Shown here piece by piece: positions 44,470-52,291 of a stretch of 60,813 bases of DNA. How positions within the stretch are numbered: position 1 is the stretch's first letter; each line of letters opens with the position of its first letter. Position numbers and translations under genes: made by a program. Source of the DNA: Kalymmatonema hyalinum WJT4-NPBG1 (GTDB lineage Bacteria; Cyanobacteriota; Cyanobacteriia; Cyanobacteriales; Nostocaceae); the NCBI GenBank assembly GCA_019359075.1, contig JAHHIB010000052.1:1-60813 (forward strand), read 5' to 3'. The notes under the pieces were generated by a model. It saw nothing but the letters and a program-made list of their open reading frames with translations. It ran no database searches and had not been told where the DNA came from.

Positions 44470-44637
44470 TATGTAGAGAGCCGAGGGCAAGGCAATAAAG
44501 GGAAAAGGAGGAATTTTCTCCCTCATCCCCCTCATCTCCCTCATCTCTCTACTCTCGATAAAGAATGAACACCCAGCTGACAAGAGCGGCGTAGATGTGT
44601 AAAGTAGTTGTGGACTACTTACCATGCACAACAATTT

Positions 44638-44889
44638 ATGCAACTGCCCAAAGACATAAAAACTAAACGCCTTTTGCTCCTCGTTGTTTCCTGTAGTTTA
44701 GCTGGTGTGATTGTAGGAGGCACCACAAGTTGGGCAGAGAGCAATTCGTGTTTGCAAGCCAGTACAGTTACTAGTGAATGTTTGACCAATGACCCAACGA
44801 GTAGAACTATAGAGGGAATGAGTACCGGTTTGATAGTTGGGGCTGGGGCGGCTTTTGGTGCAGCATGGCAACATCGGGATGAAGATTAA
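44638..44889 (+). CDS. Small membrane protein with signal-like segment
   Basis: An 83-residue protein from ATG 44638 (MQLPKDIKTKRLL); a TTG start at 44608 would add ten residues. It has a hydrophobic helix at about 10-30 and a Gly/Ala-rich segment near the C-terminus (GLIVGAGAAFGAAW) that may be a second helix. Two Cys flank the middle loop. Not recognised; it could be a periplasmic or inner-membrane peptide. Confidence 0.6.
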   Translation: MQLPKDIKTKRLLLLVVSCSLAGVIVGGTTSWAESNSCLQASTVTSECLTNDPTSRTIEGMSTGLIVGAGAAFGAAWQHRDED

Positions 44890-44959
44890 AAGCGTTTGTT
44901 ATACTCAATAGCTTGTAGCTGCGCCCAAGCGCAACTACAAACTCATTACTTGAAGCAAA

Positions 44960-45328
44960 TTAGATGCGTTTACCCTGGCGCTGAATATTGGCATCTTTTA
45001 ATTCCAAGTCTTTGCGTAGCTTCTCGTTTTCTTTTGCTAGCTGATTAATGAATACTTGGTCAATCAGGTCGATGTTAGCGGTGGTGTAGACGTTGACGCC
45101 GCGCTGTTGAGGTGGTTTCTCGTTATATCGGCTTATGTACAACTGCTCTAACTTGCGCCCGACGTCTAACAGCTTAGACTGAGTACAGTTTAACTGTAAC
45201 TGCTGACACCTTTCACTAATAGTGATGCGAGGAGCTACAGTACTTACTTCTGCATAGGATTTTTCGGCTACAAAAGCTGATGTGCAGGTCATAAGTAAAG
45301 TTGCAAATATCACAATGACGGTTTTCAT
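44960..45328 (-). CDS. Exported coiled-coil protein, unknown
   Basis: A 122-residue protein with a clear signal peptide (MKTVIVIFATLLMTCTSAF, cleavage near KSYAEV), two closely spaced Cys (RCQQLQLNC) and a C-terminal helix likely to form a coiled coil (QLAKENEKLRKDLELKD). Probably periplasmic. Family not recognised. It converges on the preceding small membrane protein gene. Confidence 0.65.
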   Translation of the reverse strand: MKTVIVIFATLLMTCTSAFVAEKSYAEVSTVAPRITISERCQQLQLNCTQSKLLDVGRKLEQLYISRYNEKPPQQRGVNVYTTANIDLIDQVFINQLAKENEKLRKDLELKDANIQRQGKRI

Positions 45329-45424
45329 ATCTCAGTGCAATGAGAAAACTTATTTCATCACCTACTGTAACTTAAGAAAGCACCATAGCAATCCTCCGCT
45401 TTCTTTGTGATAATTGAAAGCCAC

Positions 45425-45458
45425 AGATCCCCGACTTCGTAAAAGTTGTCGGGGATCT
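45425..45458. repeat. AGATCCCCGAC palindrome
   Basis: Eleven-base perfect arms around TTCGTAAAAGTT. It is a relative of the repeat at 52184-52216 (AGATTCCCGACTTCTT). Confidence 0.7.
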
Positions 45459-45531
45459 TGTTTCTCACGTTCAAAGCAGCGGGCAAGGTAGGGCTTATGA
45501 TTTAGGATTGCTATAGCAACTGCCGTAATAT

Positions 45532-45660
45532 TTATGCATGCTGATAGTAGTCCATACCAAGGTCGGCATACTGATCACGAGTCGTCCAGATTCGGTACAA
45601 TAAGCGTGCTAGCTTGTGCGCGGTAGCCGTAATCGCTTTGGAGACACCTTTCTTAACTAA
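45532..45660 (-). mobile_element. IS110-type transposase, C-terminal remnant
   Basis: On the minus strand an open stretch ends at TAA (45532-45534) and contains LVKKGVSKAITATAHKLARL and WTTRDQYADLGMDYY, typical of the end of IS110/IS116/IS902 transposases. The N-terminal DEDD part is absent, so this is a dead fragment. The upstream limit is uncertain. Confidence 0.6.
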
Positions 45661-45691
45661 AAGACTATTAGGGCTATATTGACAACATTTT

Positions 45692-46660
45692 ATGGAGAAA
45701 GCTTCTAATTTATTACTTAAAGTTTCGCGCCGTTTATTTAAAAATCTAGATGAACAAGAGAAATTTGTTGATGCTTTAATTCATCCCAAACCTTTCCATC
45801 CGTGCATTCTTTGGTGTCAAGAAAAGCCTGAAATTTATCCCTTTTCTGTCGAAACACCAACCACTTGGCAACCACAATTCATAGACCGTTTATCCTTTGG
45901 AGAAAAACCCGGTCAACATCCCCTGCACGCACAGGGATATTTTTATTGTCTAGATTTTTCTTCTGTATTTGCGGCTTCTATTTTGTTAACAATTCCTAGT
46001 CCTGTCAAGTTAGTTTTTGATATGTGTGCCGCACCTGGAGGAAAGAGCGTCTTTGCTTGGAAAGGCTTGCAACCTGAATTGCTCATAAGTAATGAAGTCA
46101 TTGGCAAACGCTTGGGAATGTTAATCTCTAATTTAAAGCGTTGTCATATTAACCCCTCTGCTGTGGTTAATAAAGATTCTAGTATTTTGGCTGAAAGGAC
46201 ACCTTTATCTAGTGATTTAGTAATAGTAGATGCGCCTTGTACTGGGCAATCTTTACTTGCTAAAGGGGAGAAAGCACCAGGATGTTTTCATCCAACAGCT
46301 ATTAATAAAAGTGCGAATCGGCAAAAGAGGATTATAGCCAATTCGGCTCAAGTCGTGGCACCACACGGGTATCTTGCTTATATGACTTGCACCTATTCTC
46401 CTCAGGAAAATGAGGAAGTTTGTGAATGGTTTTTGGAAAGATTTCCTCAGTTTCAAGCGGTGGAAATTAGCCATTTACAAAGTTATCAGTCGCATTTAAC
46501 TTCTGTGCCTTGCTATCGGATGTTTCCTCAGAATAGGTTGGGCGCAGGTGCGTTTACAGTGCTATTTCAAAATACTCAAGAGGGTGAGAGAAAGGAGATA
46601 GATGTAGAGGTTTTATCTACCATTTGGACGAACACAAACCGCGAGGACATTAAGGAGTAA
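45692..46660 (+). CDS. RsmB/NOP-family RNA (cytosine-5) methyltransferase
   Basis: A 322-residue SAM-dependent methyltransferase. SAM motif I is DMCAAPGGKSV (110-120); the two cysteines of the m5C RNA methyltransferase mechanism are Cys183 (DAPCTGQSL) and Cys233 (MTCTYSPQENEE). It lacks the NusB-like N-terminal domain of full RsmB, so the target may be another rRNA or tRNA position. Its start region abuts the IS110 remnant. Confidence 0.9.
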   Translation: MEKASNLLLKVSRRLFKNLDEQEKFVDALIHPKPFHPCILWCQEKPEIYPFSVETPTTWQPQFIDRLSFGEKPGQHPLHAQGYFYCLDFSSVFAASILLTIPSPVKLVFDMCAAPGGKSVFAWKGLQPELLISNEVIGKRLGMLISNLKRCHINPSAVVNKDSSILAERTPLSSDLVIVDAPCTGQSLLAKGEKAPGCFHPTAINKSANRQKRIIANSAQVVAPHGYLAYMTCTYSPQENEEVCEWFLERFPQFQAVEISHLQSYQSHLTSVPCYRMFPQNRLGAGAFTVLFQNTQEGERKEIDVEVLSTIWTNTNREDIKE

Positions 46661-46694
46661 TATCATGTCTGGTTAAATAACCGTGCGGAAGTTC

Positions 46695-46747
46695 GTAGTG
46701 AGGACTAAAGTCCTCTCCACTAAAGCAAGGACTAAAGTCCTTACTAC
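46695..46747. repeat. Paired AGGACTAAAGTCCT palindromes
   Basis: Two copies of AGGACTAAAGTCCT lie within 53 bases and are bounded by GTAGTG and TACTAC. A single copy occurs at 56786-56806. Confidence 0.8.
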
Positions 46748-46851
46748 AAAAATAAACCACAGATAAATACAGAAAAACACAGATATGTGAGATTTATCTG
46801 TGTCTATCTGTCAGAAGCGCTTTGCACGAGGCTTCGGCTCTTGTAGAATTT

Positions 46852-47310
46852 TTAGCTAGCTACAACTTGAATGTTGACTGTTGCTGTCACGTCAGAATAC
46901 AGCTTAATTTCAGCCTCATAAGTACCTAACTGACCAATATCGGGTATGGTAATACCACGCCGATCTATTTCCAGTCCTGTGGTTTGTTGAATGACATCTG
47001 CCACGTCTTGGCCGGTGACAGTACCGAAAATAGCTTCGCCTTCACCAGCCTGCTTAGCAATTTTGAAGCTTTCAACTTTTTCCAAAACTGCTTTTTGCTC
47101 TTGAGCCTGTTGCTTCAATTCTAATTGCCGCTGGCGTTCTAACTCGCGGCGACGTTCGACTTGCTTGAGAATACCAGCAGTGGCACGAGTTGCCAAACTT
47201 TTGGGAATGAGATAATTACGAGCATAGCCAGGGGCAACTTCTACTAAGTCGCCAGATTTGCCTAGCTTGATGATATCTTGAGTTAAAACTAACTGTACAC
47301 GTTTCGCCAT
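46852..47310 (-). CDS. rplI: Ribosomal protein bL9
   Basis: A 152-residue large-subunit protein. The N-terminal rRNA-binding domain has the signature [20 protein letters not shown], then a long central helix ([20 protein letters not shown]) joins it to the C-terminal domain. Normal length. Here it is isolated from other ribosomal genes, as is usual in cyanobacteria. Confidence 0.97.
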   Translation of the reverse strand: MAKRVQLVLTQDIIKLGKSGDLVEVAPGYARNYLIPKSLATRATAGILKQVERRRELERQRQLELKQQAQEQKAVLEKVESFKIAKQAGEGEAIFGTVTGQDVADVIQQTTGLEIDRRGITIPDIGQLGTYEAEIKLYSDVTATVNIQVVAS

Positions 47311-47646
47311 CGTTCTTCTTTTTTCTGTGCTTTCTCTAAAATCTTAATTGCTTGGGCAACAGCCGGATAGTTCACATGAGTGTAGCTGTCTTCCAAGGAG
47401 CTTTGCGTATAGCCCGAAACTTACAAATCATAGCGAAATGTAGGGCGCGATCGCAACTGTTCCCTAAACGAATAATCAACCTAGTGCCAGAACTCAGAAA
47501 TCAGAAGTCAGAACTCAGGAGAAAAAACTTACATCACCAAGGTTTTAACCTATTTCTAACTGTCTAGTTATTTCTGTCGTCCTATACTAGTTTCTGAGCG
47601 TCCTTGTATCCTTTTGTATCCTTTCGCAATGACTAATGACTAATGA
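47311..47646. other. Intergenic region between gloB-like and rplI genes
   Basis: About 335 bases holding the rplI promoter side and, at its left-transcribed end, a heptamer array. No gene is supported; the 71-residue plus-strand frame here looks random. Confidence 0.5.
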
Positions 47647-47650
47647 CTAA
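47628..47650. repeat. AATGACT heptamer array supplying the gloB stop codon
   Basis: Three perfect units. CTA at 47647-47649 (TAG on the minus strand) ends the glyoxalase II gene, as in the antiporter gene at 6689. Confidence 0.9.
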
Positions 47651-48420
47651 AATTTATCTTTCATTCCTCGTATCCACGCAAAGGTTTGCACGGAGTCGCG
47701 ATTGTTAGCAGCTGATTGTAATGCTGGTTGCTCCCAGCGTAAAAAGGGATTTGTGCGTTTTTCCACCCCCAAAAGCGAGGGAACAGTCGCTTCTTTCCGA
47801 CTCCGGGACGCCTTCACCTCATCGTAACGGGTTTGTAAGTCGGCGTTTTGTGCATCTACGGTGAGGGCGAATTTTAGATTGTTCAGAGTGTATTCGTGGG
47901 CACACCAGACGCGGGTATCATCAGGTAATGAGCGGAGTTTGCTTAAGGAGTCTACCATTTGCGTTGGTGTCCCTTCAAACAAGCGACCACAACCACCAGC
48001 AAACAGAGTATCGCCGCAGAATAACTCACCCGTCTCACCTGGGTTCTCAGGAGGAAAATAATAGGCAATATGAGCGCGGGTATGTCCGGGAACGAAGATC
48101 ACATCAGCTGTTCTGTCTGCAAATTGGACGCGATCGCCTTCTTGTAAAAACACCTGCTGTCCTGGTATTCTCCCTTTATCCTCAGCCCCACCATAAACTG
48201 TCACATCAGGGAATTGTTGCATCAGTTCGCGGTTCCCTCCTACATGGTCATTATGATGGTGCGTGTTAAAAATCGCCACCAACGACGCCTTTAATTCCTT
48301 TAGTTTCTCCAAAACTGGTTTTGCTTCGGCTGGATCGACAACAGCAGCAATATTTTGCTTTGGATCGTGCACCACAAAGATGTAGCTATCTGAAAGTGCT
48401 GCTAACCGGATGACCTGCAT
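47647..48420 (-). CDS. gloB: Hydroxyacylglutathione hydrolase (glyoxalase II)
   Basis: A 257-residue metallo-beta-lactamase-fold enzyme that hydrolyses S-lactoylglutathione in methylglyoxal detoxification. The metal motif is [11 protein letters not shown] (His54, His56, Asp58, His59), with [13 protein letters not shown] and [16 protein letters not shown] further on. Length is typical of glyoxalase II. No glyoxalase I gene is in the window. Confidence 0.95.
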   Translation of the reverse strand: MQVIRLAALSDSYIFVVHDPKQNIAAVVDPAEAKPVLEKLKELKASLVAIFNTHHHNDHVGGNRELMQQFPDVTVYGGAEDKGRIPGQQVFLQEGDRVQFADRTADVIFVPGHTRAHIAYYFPPENPGETGELFCGDTLFAGGCGRLFEGTPTQMVDSLSKLRSLPDDTRVWCAHEYTLNNLKFALTVDAQNADLQTRYDEVKASRSRKEATVPSLLGVEKRTNPFLRWEQPALQSAANNRDSVQTFAWIRGMKDKF

Positions 48421-48966
48421 TTCCTCTGCCTCCTTATTGAAACACTCGTCTTTTTGGTAAAGTCTCGTTTGGACACAAATTCATTCGCTAAGGTAATCCT
48501 GCACAAGCTTTGTCATCTATCATATTTTTCTTTGACGAGAGCTTGAACAGCCCATGATAAATCATAATTTATAACCGTACTTTTACTGAAAACCTACTTA
48601 TCTCTAGTACTAGTGCAGCGGGCGCGGAAATAACTATTCAGTTGAAAAAGCTTAAAAAGCTTACTGTACAAGCAATATTCCTACCCTACGACAAGGGCTT
48701 TGCCCTACAGCATAGCTGACGAATTGCACTACTACCATCAATTTATGAGTAAAATATCTCCGATAGTAACAGCAAATACAAAGTTATAGTTATTTCGTTT
48801 ATTTTGTCTTTTAAAGATACTAAAATTTTGCAGAATTAGGAACCAAATAGCAAAAACCAATATGCTATGAATTATACTCTATAAGAATGCAAAAATACTA
48901 TGTTATACCTTGAACGTAGAAAAAAACTTCATGAAATCTTAACTAAATAGGTTTCCGGTTATAAAT
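48421..48966. other. Intergenic region before the glycan cluster
   Basis: About 545 AT-rich bases between divergent genes; probably the promoter region of the glycosyltransferase cluster. No gene, terminator or clear operator seen. Confidence 0.5.
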
Positions 48967-49890
48967 ATGTTAGTCATATCTGCAAAATCTGGACAATTAG
49001 GCAATAGGCTGCTACTTTTTGCTAACTTTATAGCTTTCGCTAGAGAAAATAAATTCACAGTGTTGAATCCAGCATTTGAAGAATATGCTGATTTTTTTCA
49101 GTCAACAGCTAAAGATTTTCTCTGTTGCTATCCTGCTCCTCAATTGTCAATTTCAGGAAATAAAAAATTACGCCAATACTACTATAATTTCAACCGTTCC
49201 CTAGTTGAAAGCGGACGCTTCAATACCATTGATATTAAGCGAGAGCAACCATTTAATTGGAGTCGTTCCAATATAGTTGAACAGTTAAAACCGAAGTCGC
49301 TCAACTTCTTCAAAGGTTGGCTGTTTCGGGATGGATGGTTTGTCGATGAAACAGCAAATCTCCGGAAACACAGTGATGCTATTCGTGCATACTTCCAACC
49401 TCTAAAAAAATATCAAGAAAATATTGCAAAACTGATATCCAATATTAGGAATGGAACCGATATCCTTATAGGAGTTCATATTCGTCAAGGAGATTATCGA
49501 CAGCATCAAGATGGCAGGTATTTTTATCAAGCTGAACAGTATTTAAAGGTTATGGAGTCAGTGCAAGCGCTATTCTCTGATAAACAAGTCACTTTTTTGA
49601 TTTGCTCTAATGAGAAGCAAGAGGCGGATTTTTTCCAACATTTATCTTATGTATATGGAAATAATCATATTATTGAGGATATGTATGCCTTAGCAGAATG
49701 CGACTATATTATCGGTCCTCCCAGTAGTTATACTATGTGGGCGTCTTTTTATGGAGAGCGACCACTTTATATGATTAGGGATGTGAATAAAGCTTTAGAA
49801 CTGAAAGATTTTGTTCATTATTATCAATGGCAAGGTCTGTTTCACTATAACGATGACTGGAGCAAAAGTTTTTGGGAATGGACGCATTAA
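48967..49890 (+). CDS. GT11-like (alpha-1,2-fucosyltransferase-type) glycosyltransferase
   Basis: A 307-residue enzyme of the O-fucosyltransferase-related fold. The nucleotide-sugar motif is GVHIRQGDYR (His171, Arg173, Gly175, Asp176), and the N-terminus SGQLGNRLLLFANFIAFA matches GT11 openings. Later DYIIGPPSSYTMWASFYG is also typical. It would transfer fucose (or another GDP sugar) to a growing glycan. It is the first gene of a same-strand cluster; a palindromic repeat separates it from the next gene. Confidence 0.82.
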   Translation: MLVISAKSGQLGNRLLLFANFIAFARENKFTVLNPAFEEYADFFQSTAKDFLCCYPAPQLSISGNKKLRQYYYNFNRSLVESGRFNTIDIKREQPFNWSRSNIVEQLKPKSLNFFKGWLFRDGWFVDETANLRKHSDAIRAYFQPLKKYQENIAKLISNIRNGTDILIGVHIRQGDYRQHQDGRYFYQAEQYLKVMESVQALFSDKQVTFLICSNEKQEADFFQHLSYVYGNNHIIEDMYALAECDYIIGPPSSYTMWASFYGERPLYMIRDVNKALELKDFVHYYQWQGLFHYNDDWSKSFWEWTH

Positions 49891-49910
49891 GAATTCAAAA
49901 TTCAAAATAT

Positions 49911-49957
49911 GCCCTACGGGCACGCTACGCGTTAGCGCAGCTCCTCCGGAGGAGGCA
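49911..49957. repeat. Compound short palindromes between glycosyltransferase genes
   Basis: GCCCTACGGGC, GCTACGCGTTAGC and CTCCTCCGGAGGAG follow each other, after two ATTCAAA units. This is a typical dispersed Nostocales repeat. Confidence 0.7.
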
Positions 49958-49988
49958 CAAAGTTCAAAATTATCTAGATAAATATTAA

Positions 49989-50846
49989 ATGTCTAAAGAT
50001 TTTATGGCAAAAGAAAGGAGAGGCTTTATTACAATCTTGACAGGTCTTTACTCTTTTCAAGATTGTGTTCATTTTTTAGCTGCAGTCAGGAAATTTCATC
50101 AAGAACCAATCATTATTTTAATTGACAGTGTACCCAAAGTTCTATATCCTTCCCTTCTCGCTTTTAAAAATATCATCTTGAAACCTGCTCCCACTAATGA
50201 AAATACAGTTTTGGCATCACGGCTAGCAAAATTAGCTTTGTATGAATCTTCGGAATTTGACAAAACAATTTACTTAGATTCTGATATTTGCTTACTGACA
50301 GATATTAATGATGTCTTTGAGTCTTTGGATGATTATGATTTTTTATTAACTGAAGATGTACAACCTTATATTCTTAAAGCTACAAATTTGTTAAGAGGTA
50401 ATCAACAAGAAAATTTACCCAATGTTTTGCCAACCCTACAATCTGTTGGTCTACCGCTTAAGGAAGATAGTATTCAGTATAATGGCGGTTTTATGGCTTT
50501 TCGGAAAACAGAGACTACCAAGGTATTTTTTGAGGAATTTAAACGTTATTTTGAAATAGTGAAAAACAATCAAGATAAATTGTTACTAAAAGACCAAGGT
50601 GCTTTTGCTTCAGCTATTGAAACTGTCCGCCCTAAAATGAAAATATTACCACCTACATATAATTATCTAAGTAAATGGAAGGATTATTATAAAATTGAAG
50701 GACAAATTAAGGTGCTTCACTGTACTTATCCTTACAGACCTCAGTACGCTAAAGATATTACTCGTTCTTTTTATACCCGAGTATTTGACAAATTGGCAAA
50801 AGTATTTTTACCCAATCAAGTGAAAAATCCTTGGCGTGTTAAATAA
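49989..50846 (+). CDS. GT8-like nucleotide-sugar transferase
   Basis: A 285-residue GT-A-type enzyme. The metal-binding motif is YLDSDI (Asp97-Ser98-Asp99) after an N-terminal Rossmann-like part, with a later NGGFMAFRKT strand as in GT8 and related families. Donor and acceptor are unknown. It is 98 bases after the GT11-like gene and about 45 bases before a GT4 gene, so it is part of the cluster operon. Confidence 0.78.
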   Translation: MSKDFMAKERRGFITILTGLYSFQDCVHFLAAVRKFHQEPIIILIDSVPKVLYPSLLAFKNIILKPAPTNENTVLASRLAKLALYESSEFDKTIYLDSDICLLTDINDVFESLDDYDFLLTEDVQPYILKATNLLRGNQQENLPNVLPTLQSVGLPLKEDSIQYNGGFMAFRKTETTKVFFEEFKRYFEIVKNNQDKLLLKDQGAFASAIETVRPKMKILPPTYNYLSKWKDYYKIEGQIKVLHCTYPYRPQYAKDITRSFYTRVFDKLAKVFLPNQVKNPWRVK

Positions 50847-50891
50847 AAATAAGTATTGCCATGCAATATTTTTTTTGATTACGTAAATATA

Positions 50892-52049
50892 ATGAGAACA
50901 AAAGTTTCACTAGTCGTGAGCGATCTGTCCGGAGGCGGAAGTGTCCGGGCGTTTTTACTAGCTCAAGTCTTCAAAAGTCTTAATTATCAAGTAGAAATTG
51001 TTGGTTTTCTTTACGGAAAAGAATTGTATGCAATTCCTCCTTCTGGAATTGAGATTATTTCCATTCCTGGCACAAATTATCCTAAGTTTTTTGGCTCCAT
51101 TCCGAAGCTTTTACAAAAATTAGATGGAGATATTATTTATGCAGTAAAACCCAAGCCTACAAGTTTTGGTGTATCTCTACTTAAGAAGTTCAGCAGTCGT
51201 CGTCCTTTACTGTTAGATATGGATGACTGGGAACTGAGTTGGTATGGCGGTTTTGAATGGAAGTATCATCCTAGTCTCAAGCAATTTTATCGGGACATTT
51301 TCAAGAAAAATGGTGCATTGAGATTTCCGGATCATCCTTTGTATCTACAGTGGATGGAAGCAAGAGTGCAAAATGCAGATGCAGTAACCATAGATACTGC
51401 GTTTCTTAAAGAACGTTTTGGCGGTGCTTATTTGCCTAATGGCAAAGATACTGCAATGTTTGATCCGGATAAGTATAACCCAGAAGCAAGCAGAGAACGT
51501 TATGGTCTTTCTGATTATCGAGTTGTCATGTTTCCTGGCGCACCACGACCTCACAAGGGGGTTGAAGATGTTTTAATAGCATTGGATCAGTTGAATCAGC
51601 CAGATATAAGACTCGTCATTGTCGGTGGCAGCCCTTACGATGATTATGATGATAAACTCATTCAAAAATGGGGACGTTGGATTATAAAATTACCAAAGTT
51701 TCCTGTAGAGGTTATGCCTGAGATTGTCGCAGCTGCTCATATCGTGGTTGTTCCTCAGCGAGATACTCTGACTGCTCGCGCCCAGTTTCCGCTAAAGTTG
51801 ACAGATGGGATGGCAATGGCTAAACCTGTATTGTCAACACGAGTTGGAGATATTCCAGAAATTTTAGACGAAACTGGTTATTTGGTTGACCCCAGTTGTC
51901 CGGAACAAATTGCACAGCAAATTCAGTGTATATTTCAGGATTTAGAGTCAGCTAACGAGCGAGGCTCAAAGGCGAGAGCAAGATGCATAGAAAAATATAG
52001 CATAGAGACTATGGCATCTACCCTAAAGTCGGTGATTGCTAAGTTGTAA
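50892..52049 (+). CDS. GT4-family glycosyltransferase
   Basis: A 385-residue GT-B enzyme from ATG 50892 (MRTKVSLVVSDLSGGG). An upstream start at 50856 would add 12 residues without support. It has the glycine-rich loop SGGGSVRAFLLAQ, FPGAPRPHKGVEDVLIALDQ in the linker, and a C-terminal donor site region (FPLKLTDGMAMAKPVLSTRV) with the family's E-x7-E-like variant. Likely a sugar transfer step in the same glycan. A gap of 242 bases with a palindrome separates it from the exporter gene. Confidence 0.85.
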   Translation: MRTKVSLVVSDLSGGGSVRAFLLAQVFKSLNYQVEIVGFLYGKELYAIPPSGIEIISIPGTNYPKFFGSIPKLLQKLDGDIIYAVKPKPTSFGVSLLKKFSSRRPLLLDMDDWELSWYGGFEWKYHPSLKQFYRDIFKKNGALRFPDHPLYLQWMEARVQNADAVTIDTAFLKERFGGAYLPNGKDTAMFDPDKYNPEASRERYGLSDYRVVMFPGAPRPHKGVEDVLIALDQLNQPDIRLVIVGGSPYDDYDDKLIQKWGRWIIKLPKFPVEVMPEIVAAAHIVVVPQRDTLTARAQFPLKLTDGMAMAKPVLSTRVGDIPEILDETGYLVDPSCPEQIAQQIQCIFQDLESANERGSKARARCIEKYSIETMASTLKSVIAKL

Positions 52050-52183
52050 GGTAAAAGATAAGTCCTGTTTGAATCAGGGATTGGTTATTTTTTAACTGAA
52101 AAAGGAGTGGGGGTGTAACTGTGTTGTATGGAATAGAGTTATGAGGATTATTTATAGCAATCTTAAATCATTCCTGAACAACA

Positions 52184-52216
52184 AGATTCCCGACTTCTTC
52201 AAGAAGTCGGGAATCT
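52184..52216. terminator. Perfect 16-bp palindrome (AGATTCCCGACTTCTT)
   Basis: Arms 52184-52199 and 52201-52216 with a one-base centre. Related to 45425-45458. In this position it may terminate the upstream glycosyltransferase genes; it is also a dispersed repeat family. Confidence 0.6.
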
Positions 52217-52291
52217 AAGCATACTCGTTCTGAGATTAAGTGATTGATAAAGAAGTGAAGAAATATAAGTAAATTGTGATAAAGATTCCTG

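Noticed and set aside
44516-44555. CCCTCATCT-type nine-base repeat run as a CRISPR-like array
   Set aside because: Only about three short imperfect units with no spacers; it is simple low-complexity sequence.
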